Shown here: one piece after another, positions 38,698 to 47,766 of the stretch
How the letters are laid out: each line of letters opens with the position of its first letter
Position numbering within the stretch: position 1 is the stretch's first letter
Assembly (NCBI RefSeq): GCF_014705655.1
Contig: NZ_JACXIY010000012.1
Location: 62,001 to 126,000, forward strand
Source of the DNA: Paenibacillus arenilitoris
Lineage (GTDB): Bacteria; Bacillota; Bacilli; Paenibacillales; Paenibacillaceae
Direction of reading: 5' to 3'
DNA: 64,000 nucleotides
Notes under the pieces: model-generated
The model's database searches: none
Seen by the model: only the letters and a program-made list of their open reading frames with translations
Told to the model about the DNA's origin: nothing
Made by a program: the position numbers and the translations under genes

Positions 38698-38739
38698 TCA
38701 TCTTGATATGGACACGGCGAACGCTTGCGCTACCGTTCC

Positions 38740-39498
38740 TTATTCTACGGAAAGGCCTTGTCCCAGACCGCCGTCTACGGTCAATTTGGCGCCTGTCGTG
38801 AAGGTAGCCTCGAAGGCGAGGAACAGCACGGCCTTGGCCACCTCCTCCGGCGAGCCATGACGTTTCATTGGCGTAATCTGGTCGCCAAGCTCCTCGAAGG
38901 CGGACCGTTCCGATTCCGATAAGCCTGCTACACCCATCGTCGGCGTTTTGATGAAACCGGGACTGACCACATTGACGCGAATGCCCCGCGGCAGCAATTC
39001 AGCCGCAAAACCAGAGGCAAATGAACGCAGTGCCGCTTTTGAAGCGCCGTAAACGCTCATTCCCGGAGTGCCGCCTTCATCTGCCACGGATGACGTAATG
39101 ATGATCGATCCGCCCTCTCGAATGAACGGAGCCAGACGCTGAACCGTAAAGAATGCCCCCTTCGTATTAATGCCAAATGTTTTGTCGTACGTGCTTTCGG
39201 TCACTTCCGTGAAAGGTTCGAGCAGCGCGATTCCTGCATTGATGTGGACGAAGTCGATCTCGCCGAACCGTTCGGCGACGTAAGCGCCTAATGCATCAAT
39301 ATCCGCCATTAGAGACACATCTGATTGAATGACGTGTGCCCGTTCTCCCAGTTCCCGCCTCGCTTTTTCTACATTGATCGGATTGTGTCCTGTCAGTATG
39401 ACCTCAGCTCCCCCCGCCAGCAATGATTTGGCCACCGCCATTCCCATACCGTGCGTACCTCCAGTTATAACAGCCTTCTTGCCCTCATATTCCCTCAT
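38740..39498 (-). CDS. Short-chain dehydrogenase/reductase
   Basis: The 252-residue classical SDR has [12 protein letters not shown] (cofactor motif, residues about 12-23), NAG in VHINAGIAL, catalytic Ser in [11 protein letters not shown] and YGASK (Tyr/Lys pair). It ends LTVDGGLGQ, as usual. Start at 39498 with GGGAGG 9 bases upstream, preferred over a longer frame. A MerR-type promoter lies about 50 bases upstream. It oxidises or reduces an alcohol/carbonyl with NAD(P); the substrate is not inferable. Confidence 0.88.
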   Translation of the reverse strand: MREYEGKKAVITGGTHGMGMAVAKSLLAGGAEVILTGHNPINVEKARRELGERAHVIQSDVSLMADIDALGAYVAERFGEIDFVHINAGIALLEPFTEVTESTYDKTFGINTKGAFFTVQRLAPFIREGGSIIITSSVADEGGTPGMSVYGASKAALRSFASGFAAELLPRGIRVNVVSPGFIKTPTMGVAGLSESERSAFEELGDQITPMKRHGSPEEVAKAVLFLAFEATFTTGAKLTVDGGLGQGLSVE

Positions 39499-39546
39499 GA
39501 TCTTGTTCCTCCCGTTCACAATATTTGTTGATGTCTTTCTAAGGAG

Positions 39547-39578
39547 AGTATAAAGGTTCACGCTAGCGTGAAGGTCAA
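39547..39578 (-). promoter_or_regulatory. MerR-type promoter with 20-bp spacer
   Basis: On the minus strand: TTGACC (39578-39573), a 20-base spacer, then TATACT (39552-39547). The spacer holds the perfect 16-bp palindrome TTCACGCTAGCGTGAA. Overlong spacers centred on a palindrome are the hallmark of MerR-activated promoters. Confidence 0.75.
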
Positions 39579-39784
39579 TAGCTAATTCGGATATGATCTG
39601 AACCGGCTAGCGGTAGTGAAGCCGGCTAATGTTGGAGAACGCATCGCTGACCCGCTTTGATCAAACGTTCAAACAGCATCTCATTCATCACTTCTGGGTA
39701 AGAATATATGTTTGGTATACTATCTGTAACGCCTTGGAAAAATCCGAGAGATTCGGGTACCAGCCATTCGATTATCGAAAGAGG

Positions 39785-40430
<646 letters not shown>

Positions 40431-40564
40431 ACGTCAGATACAGGGGAACAGATAGCGATGCTCTGCTCCCTGATTAGTAATTACCGGGTAAGCAATATAA
40501 TCATACCTATTGCTACAATACCTAGAACAACTTCCGAACGGAATGGCATCACTTCATGTACACT

Positions 40565-40638
40565 TTTAATGAAAATCATTCTCGTTGACATTGGTTAAAG
40601 CATGTGTTTTAATTTAGTCAGTAACTAACTAAGTTACT
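40565..40638 (+). promoter_or_regulatory. Fur-box-like site and MarR-type palindrome
   Basis: TTTAATGAAAATCATTCTC (40565-40583) matches 14 of 19 positions of the classical Fur box. AGTAACTAACTAAGTTACT (40620-40638) has 7-base inverted arms and is a good operator for the MarR gene that ends this operon. No other gene occupies 40431-40695. Confidence 0.55.
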
Positions 40639-40695
40639 TAAATAATAAGCGACTTAATAATCATGAAGTTTCACATTATAAGGAGTGATTGGGTA

Positions 40696-41007
40696 ATGTT
40701 TATCAGTCAAGCAAGTTTTGAAGGCCATAAGGGCGTTGAACAAATGATCTTTAATAAGCTCCAAAAAAGTATGAATGAAACTATTGGTGCAAAAGGTCTT
40801 GTTTCTGCAGAATGCTGGTCGCGCGAAACTAAGGATAATGTTGAATATGTATTCGTTACAAAATGGGATACTAAAGAGGATTTTAAGTTATGGGTATCCA
40901 GAGAAGATCATGTTGAAGGACACAAAGAAATGAATAAATATAAAGGCCAAGAACCGGCGGAAAAAGCTAAAAAGACAATTCGTCAATATGAAGAGGTAAT
41001 TTTATAA
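40696..41007 (+). CDS. Antibiotic-biosynthesis-monooxygenase-fold protein, possibly heme-degrading
   Basis: The 103-residue ABM-fold protein (MFISQASFEGHKGVEQMIFNK ... YVFVTKWDTKEDFKLWVS ... HKEMNK) keeps a Trp in FKLWVS and downstream His residues, as in IsdG/HmoA-type heme monooxygenases. The Fur-like box upstream supports an iron-linked role, but assignment to heme degradation is inference. AGGAGT is 9 bases before the ATG at 40696. The stop overlaps the next ATG by one base. Confidence 0.7.
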   Translation: MFISQASFEGHKGVEQMIFNKLQKSMNETIGAKGLVSAECWSRETKDNVEYVFVTKWDTKEDFKLWVSREDHVEGHKEMNKYKGQEPAEKAKKTIRQYEEVIL

Positions 41008-41252
41008 TGAAAATTAATAAAAAATATGAACCCTTGCTTTATGTTTTCCTTTCAGCGCTGTGCATGTCGCTTTTTATTTCATTTATATTGGTTTCTATAA
41101 ACACTGGCTACAACGATGTGTTTTTGAAAACGTGGTTAAGAATGTGGAGTGAAGCTTTTCTATGTGCATTACCTGCTGCTTACTTTTTTCCGAAGGGAAT
41201 ACGGAAGCTATTGAAAGCAATTACGTTTTCAACTGAGGAAGGAAGAGGATAA
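41007..41252 (+). CDS. DUF2798 family small membrane protein
   Basis: The 81-residue protein has two predicted membrane helices (LLYVFLSALCMSLFISFILVS and MWSEAFLCALPAAYFF), which is the DUF2798 pattern. It is translationally coupled to the gene before it (TAATG overlap) and is followed after 4 bases by the MarR gene. Function unknown. Confidence 0.75.
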   Translation: MKINKKYEPLLYVFLSALCMSLFISFILVSINTGYNDVFLKTWLRMWSEAFLCALPAAYFFPKGIRKLLKAITFSTEEGRG

Positions 41253-41256
41253 TTCA

Positions 41257-41715
41257 ATGGAGGAGGCTAATAAAGTCAAGCCAATAGAGGAGTTCCAGGA
41301 TATTTTTGAAAGTGTGTTTCGTAAGTTAAAGAAAGGCAATGAGTTCTTTCCCAAAACCGACTACAAACTTGCTGCAGGGCACATGTTTATTCTTTTACAT
41401 CTTTACAAAAAGGGAAGTTGTACCGCTTCTGATATTTCTTCATATCTAGGTATTACTTCAGCAGGTGTAACTGGTCTTACTGACACCCTCGAAAAAAATA
41501 ATTTAATAAACCGCAACCGATCTGAAAATGACAGAAGAGTTGTCCACCTTTCACTCACCAATAAAGGTGAAAAATTAGTTGAGCAAGTTATGAGTGCGAG
41601 AGTAAACTTATTTGTTCAAGTCTTTAAGGACTTTGAAGAGAAAGAAATCGAACAAATCACTAATGTTTTCAAAAAGTTAGATAGGATCTTGACCAATAAT
41701 AACCCGTTAAACTAG
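41257..41715 (+). CDS. MarR-family transcriptional regulator
   Basis: The 152-residue winged-helix repressor (FILLHLYKKGSCTASDISSYLGITSAGVTGLTDTLEKNNLI, then RRVVHLSLTNKGEKL) is the last gene of a three-gene operon. It probably autoregulates through the palindrome at 40620. Its TAG stop falls inside the CTAGCGGG end of a hairpin element at 41712. Confidence 0.88.
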   Translation: MEEANKVKPIEEFQDIFESVFRKLKKGNEFFPKTDYKLAAGHMFILLHLYKKGSCTASDISSYLGITSAGVTGLTDTLEKNNLINRNRSENDRRVVHLSLTNKGEKLVEQVMSARVNLFVQVFKDFEEKEIEQITNVFKKLDRILTNNNPLN

Positions 41716-41776
41716 CGGGGAACGATAGTATCATAACAACAGGCTACCGGCATCATCGGTAGCCTGTTGAGGGCAG
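41712..41776. repeat. Intergenic hairpin-element copy
   Basis: The 5' end CTAGCGGGGAACGATAGT contains the MarR stop codon. Stem arms are AACAGGCTACCG and CGGTAGCCTGTT (41738-41768), followed by GAGGGCAG. Between 41777 and 42165 only a weak, unrecognised minus-strand reading frame (41870-42052) is present. Confidence 0.75.
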
Positions 41777-42165
41777 ATTACATTAATGAAGCCCGGATCA
41801 ACTAATTAGGAATGAATGATCGAAGGCGTTATTATTTTCGATTTCTACTATAACCATCTAGATAATGATTCATTGTTGCAATAACATCTTGTTTAACTTC
41901 ACGTTTGAGTCCATGAAGTCCGTTCTTATCGATAAAGTCAATAACACAAGATTTTTGAAATCATTAAAATTCCTGATTGGCGTTTTTTTCGCCATTTCGG
42001 TCAGATATGCAATTCTTTTCTCATACTCCCGACAAAGCATGCTACAAAACAATGCCTCTTTGACTAGACGAATGGGCGCGGATGTTAAATATGATGATAA
42101 ATTTGATGTGTTATTTTACGAATAATACGGGTATAATGGACATAGTGAAGAAAGGAGTTGTTATG

Positions 42166-42411
42166 ATGCCCAATATAAAGCCCATTTCTGATTTGAGGAA
42201 CTATAACGAAGTTCTGCGTGATATTGCCGTTGATGAGCCTGTTTTTTTGACCAAAAATGGAAGAGGACGTTATGTACTCGTAGATATAGAGGAGTATGAA
42301 AAAACACAAGCAACCATTAAGTTATTGTCCAAACTATCCGAAGCTGAAACTGCTGTGAAAGACGGGGATTGGCTATCATCGGAAGATGTGAAAAACCGTT
42401 TAGGAGTCTAG
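42166..42411 (+). CDS. Phd/YefM family antitoxin
   Basis: The 81-residue protein begins MPNIKPISDLRNYNEVLRDI and continues VFLTKNGRGRYVLVDIEEYE, the Phd/YefM N-terminal DNA-binding fold. The C-terminal tail should wrap and inhibit the toxin. AAAGGAG precedes two adjacent ATGs (42163, 42166); the second has better spacing. A TATAAT lies at 42132-42137. The toxin gene starts 3 bases after the stop. Confidence 0.85.
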   Translation: MPNIKPISDLRNYNEVLRDIAVDEPVFLTKNGRGRYVLVDIEEYEKTQATIKLLSKLSEAETAVKDGDWLSSEDVKNRLGV

Positions 42412-42414
42412 GTT

Positions 42415-42744
42415 ATGTACAGAATTCGGGTTAACCCCCTTGCATTTCAAGACTTACAGGAAATCAAAGCCTATATCGCCGAGGAACTTTGTCATTTGGA
42501 GGCTGCGGTGAGTGTCGTAAAGATGATCATCTCACGTTATGAGCAGTTGAGGGAATTTCCGTTGTTAGGCAAAGAATTGTCTGCATTAATTAACGTGAAA
42601 ACAGATTTTCGCTACCTCATAAGTGGCAATTATCTCATATTTTACAGAGTCGATGTCGAATATGTTTCCATCTATCGCATACTTTATGGCAGGCGGGATT
42701 ACATGCGAATCCTGTTTGGTGAATTACAGGACGATGTTGAATAA
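42415..42744 (+). CDS. ParE/RelE family toxin
   Basis: The 109-residue protein has the compact ParE/RelE fold signature (RVNPLAFQDLQEIKAYIAEE ... FRYLISGNYLIFYRVD ... IYRILYGRRDY). It pairs with the upstream antitoxin to form a type II system. Members either poison gyrase (ParE) or cleave ribosome-bound mRNA (RelE); the sequence leans to ParE but does not settle it. Confidence 0.85.
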   Translation: MYRIRVNPLAFQDLQEIKAYIAEELCHLEAAVSVVKMIISRYEQLREFPLLGKELSALINVKTDFRYLISGNYLIFYRVDVEYVSIYRILYGRRDYMRILFGELQDDVE

Positions 42745-42838
42745 TCAATGATTATTCCAATAAGACAAACACCACGATACTGCAGCGGTGTGGAATATTG
42801 TATGAATACGCTAAAATTAGTTTCATAAACAGGCCAGG

Positions 42839-42883
42839 ACGAGGTTGCGCATTAATTGGCAACCTCGTTAAGCTATTGGGCAG
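42839..42883. repeat. Intergenic hairpin-element copy
   Basis: ACGAGGTTGC and GCAACCTCGT arms, followed by TAAGCTATTGGGCAG, the conserved right end of the family. Confidence 0.75.
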
Positions 42884-42921
42884 TTTTCTTTGAAATGGTA
42901 CGAAGGAAGGACAGTTCTAAC

Positions 42922-43293
42922 ATGGAACACGTGTCAAATGTAGATAAGCAGGAATCAATAAAATCTTTGCAATCGACAATCAGTAAACTAGAGAATGCCT
43001 TGTCTCAGATGACTCGCGATGGCGCAAGTACTACTCTAGTAAAGAAACGACTCAAAGCTATTTACATCGGCTCAGCTATGCTAGAAAACGTTTGGAATCA
43101 AAGCCCCCATCATTATACCCAGGAAGATTTAGCAGAGGCTCGCAATGTTATTACTGGTTTATTCTCATCAATTGAAAACAGTTATGCTAAGTCAAAGACT
43201 GGTAGTCCCCAAAGAACACTTCTGGAAAGAAGAATTAAAGCATTAGAACTAGCTGTTCAAGCGATCGACAAACTTTCCATTAATAACTCATAA
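42922..43293 (+). CDS. Hypothetical helical protein
   Basis: The 123-residue product is hydrophilic and helical, with no membrane segment and no recognised domain (SLQSTISKLENALSQM; LLERRIKALELAVQAIDKL). GGAAGG lies 11 bases before the ATG at 42922. It sits between two hairpin elements, like a single-gene cassette. Function unknown. Confidence 0.55.
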   Translation: MEHVSNVDKQESIKSLQSTISKLENALSQMTRDGASTTLVKKRLKAIYIGSAMLENVWNQSPHHYTQEDLAEARNVITGLFSSIENSYAKSKTGSPQRTLLERRIKALELAVQAIDKLSINNS

Positions 43294-43313
43294 TGTAAAC
43301 GAAACACCACTAA

Positions 43314-43397
43314 GCTAACGGGAGACCGATAGTTGAATAAATACCCCGATGCTGCCGGCATGATCGGCAGCATCGTTAAGCTATTTGGGCAGGATAG
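43314..43397. repeat. Intergenic hairpin element, most complete copy
   Basis: Left end GCTAACGGGAGACCGATAGT (43314-43333), stem CGATGCTGCCG / CGGCAGCATCG (43347-43375), right end TTAAGCTATTTGGGCAGGAT. The whole forms a long imperfect inverted repeat. Confidence 0.8.
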
Positions 43398-43519
43398 CGC
43401 AACAATACCTATGTCTACTGCGTATTAGGTTATAATTGGGAAGCGAATAATAAGGGGGGATTATCATTATTCTAATTTTATTTGGTTTCTTAATTTCTTT
43501 CATTACCGTTATATTATTT

Positions 43520-44020
43520 TTGATATTATGTGTTAACATAATAATTTCTTTTATTAAAAAGAGGGCTTTTCCTAAAAAATTGATGATTGCAACGTTGTCA
43601 GGGGTTGTGTTGGCATCTTCAATCTATTTTTATGAGATGTACTTTTTTACATTTAGTGATATTGATAGAGAATCCACCCAAAAGGGTTCTGGACCTTTAA
43701 CATCCCCCACTGAAGAATATACGGCTAATGCTTTTTATGAACTTTATGGTGGTGCAGCAGGTGGTGTTAATGTATGGGTTGAAATAACAAACAATGAGAA
43801 GAATAAAGTGCAAATTGTTTATTATAGTGATGCAAAAAGTAATTTTGCTATGGAATGGGTGGATAAGAATACACTGTACATTCTAAATGACGAACCTAAT
43901 TATCCAAATTCGAATAGAAGTATCAAATTAGAAATCGGTAAAGAGATTTATCACGAAAATGGTTTGGCTTGTAAGAGTTTATTAATGAAAGGCGAATATG
44001 AGACTTGCTACCAAAACTAA
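43520..44020 (+). CDS. DUF5412-like membrane-anchored protein, start uncertain
   Basis: After an N-terminal hydrophobic region and a second membrane helix (LMIATLSGVVLASSIYFYEMY), the protein has an extracellular beta-rich part (TEEYTANAFYELYGGAAGGVNVWVEITNN) like DUF5412. The first ATG/GTG/TTG in frame is the TTG at 43520, with no ribosome binding site. The only good site, AAGGGGGG at 43452-43459, lies upstream and points at ATT codons at 43466 and 43469 in the same open frame. A rare ATT start giving a longer hydrophobic N-terminus is possible. Function unknown. Confidence 0.6.
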   Translation: MILCVNIIISFIKKRAFPKKLMIATLSGVVLASSIYFYEMYFFTFSDIDRESTQKGSGPLTSPTEEYTANAFYELYGGAAGGVNVWVEITNNEKNKVQIVYYSDAKSNFAMEWVDKNTLYILNDEPNYPNSNRSIKLEIGKEIYHENGLACKSLLMKGEYETCYQN

Positions 44021-44265
44021 TATCTCTTATCGCGCTAACGGAGAAGTACGACAAGTTCTGCTACAAGCGCCTAAATAGATATTTGATTTTCACTTCATTC
44101 AAACAAGCGGACTATTATAATACGGCCATGATACTGGGATGGCAGGATCGAGTAGAAATGATTTCAATCAATTTGATATCTTTGTCAAAAAGGAAGAAAA
44201 AGACCTTGCAGAGAAACTAATAAATAACGAAAATCTCCAATCACCTCGATTCAACGAGTAACGAA
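44021..44265. other. Gap with a hairpin-element fragment
   Basis: GCTAACGGAGAAGTACG at 44034-44050 is the left end of the repeat family. The rest shows no supported gene. Confidence 0.4.
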
Positions 44266-44320
44266 AGCTCCATGAAGACAGGCTGCCGGATGATCGACAG
44301 CCTGTTCAACTATCGGGCAG
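44266..44320. repeat. Intergenic hairpin-element copy
   Basis: Stem ACAGGCTG / CAGCCTGT (44278-44305) and right end TTCAACTATCGGGCAG. The first 24 bases recur in the chimeric scar at 20986-21009. Confidence 0.75.
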
Positions 44321-44394
44321 TGATAATTCAATCACTTTGCGAATAATTAAAGAGTTTTATAATAAATATTACGATTATACGGGGAGTATTAAAA

Positions 44395-44820
44395 ATGAGT
44401 ACACCTAAACATATCGTTTCTGCAGCGGCAATTGTTGTGAATGAAAAGAATGAATTATTACTTATTAAGGGACCAAGAAGAGGTTGGGAGATGCCTGGTG
44501 GTCAAGTAGAAGAAGGAGAATCCTTAAGTCAAGCTGCAATAAGAGAGACAAAGGAAGAATCCGGAATAGACATTGAAATTATCAAATTCTGCGGAATATT
44601 TCAAAACGTAGGCAATTCAATTTGTAACACCTTATTTTTAGCGAAGCCAATAGGTGGAGAATTAATACAATCACCAGAAAGTTTGGAGACGGGATTCTTC
44701 CCGCTAGACGAAGCACTAAAAAAGGTTGAATGGAAAGATTTCAGAAAAAGAATTGAGTACTGTTTAAACCCTGAAATTCAACCTTTTTGTATGGAGTTTC
44801 ATGATGAGAAGAATATATGA
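44395..44820 (+). CDS. Nudix hydrolase
   Basis: The 141-residue protein contains the full Nudix box GGQVEEGESLSQAAIRETKEES (residues about 41-62), with the metal-binding REXXEE core. It hydrolyses a nucleoside diphosphate linked to another moiety. GGGGAG precedes the ATG. AT-rich. A 27-base piece of this gene is duplicated at 21011-21037. Confidence 0.88.
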   Translation: MSTPKHIVSAAAIVVNEKNELLLIKGPRRGWEMPGGQVEEGESLSQAAIRETKEESGIDIEIIKFCGIFQNVGNSICNTLFLAKPIGGELIQSPESLETGFFPLDEALKKVEWKDFRKRIEYCLNPEIQPFCMEFHDEKNI

Positions 44821-44931
44821 TATCTCAAGAAGCCGCAGGCAACATCTATTATCGAAGGAAGTAAATGGCGCAATCAATGAATCATATTTATGGGGTGATT
44901 CGCCGTAAAATTTGGGGCGAGGTGGGATTTT

Positions 44932-45573
44932 ATGGGTTCGCGGTTGATGCATTTAATCATTGGTGAGATAGTTGCTTCTAGCCTTGATGGTATAAAAAAC
45001 AAGAGAGATTTTTTGATAGGTTCAATTGCGCCTGATGCTGCTTTCTCATTTGAAAGAAAAGTTGCTACCCATTATTTCGAAGGGGACGTGGACAAGAGAA
45101 CCAGGCAGGTAAATTATCAAAGATACATGGATACATACTTGTCAGACATAAAAGATGACTACTCATTAGGATATTTGACTCATTTAATCGGCGACAACGT
45201 GTGGATGGAGTACATCTACTATCCATATGAATTGCAGCAGAAGCAAGAGTTAGACCCGACCTTTTTGCAAAAATGGCACTCTGATTTTAGAAAAATGAAT
45301 ACAAAACTGCTTTGTCATTATAAAATGGGATACCTTAAAGATTGGTTGGAAATTTATGCTCTCCCGAGAGAAATAGAAGATATAACTCGAGACGACTTGC
45401 AAAAATTTATTGAAGAGATGTACGGAGATTTTGAAATTATAGAACAAAATAAAAGTTGCGAACTTGAAGTATATAATTATGATGACATCATCGAGTACAT
45501 AAACTTATCCATATCTAAGGCTATTGCTGTCATAGAAGAAATGATTTTTGATGCCCACGCACGATTACACTAA
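44932..45573 (+). CDS. Zinc-dependent phospholipase C-like protein
   Basis: The 213-residue protein resembles the PF00882 family: MHLIIGEIVASSL with an early His, then SIAPDAAF, THYFEG and YLTHLIGDNVW, which place His/Asp residues for zinc binding. There is no signal peptide, unlike secreted phospholipases, so it is a cytoplasmic relative of uncertain substrate. The TAA stop lies inside the CTAACGGG start of a hairpin-element fragment. Confidence 0.75.
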   Translation: MGSRLMHLIIGEIVASSLDGIKNKRDFLIGSIAPDAAFSFERKVATHYFEGDVDKRTRQVNYQRYMDTYLSDIKDDYSLGYLTHLIGDNVWMEYIYYPYELQQKQELDPTFLQKWHSDFRKMNTKLLCHYKMGYLKDWLEIYALPREIEDITRDDLQKFIEEMYGDFEIIEQNKSCELEVYNYDDIIEYINLSISKAIAVIEEMIFDAHARLH

Positions 45574-45590
45574 CGGGTACGATAGATGAA
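45570..45590. repeat. Hairpin-element left-end fragment
   Basis: CTAACGGGTACGATAGATGA supplies the stop codon of the phospholipase-like gene. No matching stem follows; an unrelated GACCGC/GCGGTC stem lies at 45657-45675. Confidence 0.6.
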
Positions 45591-45788
45591 TGTCTTAAGA
45601 GTGACCGCCCCACTGCCAGGTGAACGATCCATTTCTGACTAAATAACCAAAGCCGACCGCCTTTGAAGCGGTCTACTGTGCTGTCGGAGTCGTGTTGGTC
45701 GCACGGCTCTTTCTTTAGTTTTATTATAATGGTGTGAGAGTTTATACATGCAATCAGTAATCGTCCAAAGTCTGTGAATTTACAGGCC

Positions 45789-45820
45789 TTGACATTGCCC
45801 TAAGGTGAATGTTGTAGGAT
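45789..45820 (+). promoter_or_regulatory. MerR-type promoter with 20-bp spacer
   Basis: TTGACA (45789-45794), a 20-base spacer with TTGCCCTAAGGTGAA dyad symmetry, and TAGGAT (45815-45820). This is the form activated by MerR proteins of the BmrR type and points to autoregulation of the next gene. Confidence 0.7.
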
Positions 45821-45855
45821 GAACATACAGACCACTGCTGGAGGGAGACATTATC

Positions 45856-46695
45856 TTGCTTACTGTCGGCCATATTGCGCGTTTGTTCGGAGTGACCTCC
45901 AAGACGCTCCGGTATTACGATTCCATTGGATTGTTCACCCCGAGTAGAATAGGAGAGACCAATCATTACCGGCTATATTCTTCCGATCAATTACCCGAAC
46001 TGCGGCGAATTTTATTGCTGCGCTCCATGGGGCTGAGCATTGAAGTGATATTGGAATTGAAACGCGCCGGAACCTTGGATGACGATGACAAGATTATACG
46101 ACTCCTGCAAGAACGTGCGAACGATATTCAAGAGGAAATCGTGTCCAGCCAGAAGCAGTTCTTTGCCATTCAACAGATGGTCAAGTATATGACGTTAACT
46201 GGAGGCATACCGATGGAACCAAAAATTGTGGAGAAAGAGGCATTTACTGTTGTCGGGATGGCATGGAACAGCAAATCTGATGAGGGTGACATTCCCGGGT
46301 TGTGGCAGCGATTCATGTCTCGCGAGCATGAAATTCACGGTAAACTTCAACCGTTAGTTTCCTATGGTATTTGCGTGCCTAGCGATAATGAAGAGGAGTT
46401 CACTTATGTAGCGGGATTCAAAACCAATGAAGAATCCATCCCGCAAGGGATGAAGAAGATTATTGTACCGGCGCAGCGCTACGCTATTTTCACCCACAAA
46501 GGAAATATCGGGGGATTAAGCGAGACGTATGAGCTGATTTACAGCAAGTGGTTGCAGCTTCAAGGTCTCGAGTTGGTCAAGGGCATTGACTTTGAACGAT
46601 ACGATGAGCGGTTTACAGGAACGGAAGAGGAAAATTCGGAATTGGATATTTATATCCCGATAGCGGTGTCGACGGGAGAAGAGGGGAAGAAGTAA
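45856..46695 (+). CDS. MerR-family regulator with GyrI-like effector domain (BmrR-like), TTG start
   Basis: The 279-residue protein has a MerR DNA-binding domain (VGHIARLFGVTSKTLRYYDSIGLF), a coiled-coil helix (residues 80-118) and a GyrI-like/AraC effector domain (IVEKEAFTVVGMAW ... YAIFTHKG). Such domains bind drugs or other hydrophobic ligands. TTG 45856 follows GGAGGGAG. Its 3' end is duplicated at about 32953-32982. It is convergent with the HxlR gene, which lies beyond two hairpins. Confidence 0.85.
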   Translation: MLTVGHIARLFGVTSKTLRYYDSIGLFTPSRIGETNHYRLYSSDQLPELRRILLLRSMGLSIEVILELKRAGTLDDDDKIIRLLQERANDIQEEIVSSQKQFFAIQQMVKYMTLTGGIPMEPKIVEKEAFTVVGMAWNSKSDEGDIPGLWQRFMSREHEIHGKLQPLVSYGICVPSDNEEEFTYVAGFKTNEESIPQGMKKIIVPAQRYAIFTHKGNIGGLSETYELIYSKWLQLQGLELVKGIDFERYDERFTGTEEENSELDIYIPIAVSTGEEGKK

Positions 46696-46715
46696 ACCCG
46701 GTCAGTCGCGGAATG

Positions 46716-46759
46716 GAGGGCTGTGACAGGTTGCCGGTGGGCGACCTGTTGCAGCCCTC
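46716..46759. terminator. Terminator hairpin between convergent MerR and HxlR genes
   Basis: GAGGGCTG/CAGCCCTC outer and ACAGGT/ACCTGT inner stems. A second stem, GGGTTCT/AGAACCC, follows at about 46763-46797. The structure is repeated exactly at 33004-33047. Confidence 0.7.
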
Positions 46760-46812
46760 TTCGGGTTCTCGTTCAACAGCTTGCAAACAAGAACCCAAGG
46801 AGAAAAGTGGGT

Positions 46813-47376
46813 TCAAACTAAGGAAGCCAAGTCAATCGAAAGCTGCTGAACCGGATGCTGAACTTGCTTTTCCAGCTGATACAGAAATGAGGGCCGAGGT
46901 TCCTCCGATATATGCTTACAGACTAGGCCGTCATCATGAAATTGTTGTAAACGCAAGGATAAAATACGCGGAGTAATACCGTCGAGCAATTGACGAATTT
47001 CTTGGAATCGCGTGTGGTTGAAGTTAAGTGTCAGCAGAATTGGCATGCCCCACATCTTGTCGGAAAGCCTCCCATGTCCGATCCGCTCTTCGCTGAGCTG
47101 AACGGCGCGGGCTGCTTCCCGGTGGAGCCGTCCTTTTTCTGTCAGCACATATTCGGGCAAGAGCGGGTGTCGCCTCTCTGACGGAGAAAGATGGAGGAGC
47201 AAGCCATCCTCGACCATCTTCTTCAGATTAGCGCTGAGCCGAGAGGGGGCAATGTTAAGCTTGTTCTGGAGGGGCGTGAACCGGCCTCCATTACCTTCAA
47301 GCGCTAACAAGATGGGCAATGTCCATTGCCCGGTCAATTCCCGGCTCAGTCTCAGAACCCGTTCTTCCTGGCTCAA
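46813..47376 (-). CDS. Tandem-domain HxlR-family regulator
   Basis: The 187-residue protein contains two consecutive HxlR winged helices: residues 1-95 (LTGQWTLPILLALEGNGGRFTPLQNKL) and 100-187 (KMWGMPILLTLNFNHTRFQEIRQLLDG). Usual HxlR proteins have one and dimerise. The TTG start at 47376 overlaps the stop of the VOC gene (TTGA), and no separate ribosome binding site is seen, so translation is probably coupled. A decayed duplicate lies at 33101-33446. It probably controls the VOC gene through the inverted repeat at 47767. Confidence 0.82.
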   Translation of the reverse strand: MSQEERVLRLSRELTGQWTLPILLALEGNGGRFTPLQNKLNIAPSRLSANLKKMVEDGLLLHLSPSERRHPLLPEYVLTEKGRLHREAARAVQLSEERIGHGRLSDKMWGMPILLTLNFNHTRFQEIRQLLDGITPRILSLRLQQFHDDGLVCKHISEEPRPSFLYQLEKQVQHPVQQLSIDLASLV

Positions 47377-47735
47377 AGCTCAGCAAGTGTTTCGGCAAGC
47401 ATCAGGTTATGCCCATCGGGATCGACGAAAGTTGCGAGCTTGGCCATCCCGGGGACATGCTCCACTTCACCGACGAACGACACGCCGTTAGCCCCCAGTT
47501 GCTTCATTGCATCTTCGATATTCAAGACTTCGAATACCGTCGAAGAGGTTGCGGGTTCAACAGCCTCTGCTACCGAAAATCCAATGACACAATCCTTGGT
47601 ATTCGTGTTCACCATCGCCATGCCGCTTGACGAATCGTGGAAAATCACCTCAAAACCAAGCTTGCCGGAATAGAATTCCAATGTTTGCTCCAAATTTGCG
47701 ACACTGTACCATACGGTTACGCCTGATCTGTACAT
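47373..47735 (-). CDS. VOC family protein
   Basis: The 120-residue single VOC domain (YRSGVTVWYSVANLEQTLEFYSGKLGFEV ... LATFVDPDGHNLMLAE) has AGGAGG 7 bases before the ATG. It is the first gene of a two-gene unit with the HxlR regulator and has an operator-like repeat in its promoter region. By analogy with HxlR-regulated VOC dioxygenases/glyoxalases it may handle quinones or aldehydes; this is inference. Confidence 0.85.
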   Translation of the reverse strand: MYRSGVTVWYSVANLEQTLEFYSGKLGFEVIFHDSSSGMAMVNTNTKDCVIGFSVAEAVEPATSSTVFEVLNIEDAMKQLGANGVSFVGEVEHVPGMAKLATFVDPDGHNLMLAETLAEL

Positions 47736-47766
47736 AGAACAACCTCCTGTATGAATATTGATATGA

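Noticed and set aside
40440-40500. Further hairpin-element copy
   Set aside because: A GC-rich imperfect stem (AGGGGAACAG / CTGCTCCCT) is present, but neither conserved end is recognisable.
41870-42052. Small minus-strand protein gene
   Set aside because: Sixty codons, no ribosome binding site or recognisable family; it lies in the control region of the toxin-antitoxin pair.
43314-43397. Integron attC site (GTTAAGC resembles GTTRRRY)
   Set aside because: The left end GCTAAC does not fit the paired RYYYAAC motif, other copies vary at the right end, and no integron integrase is in the window.
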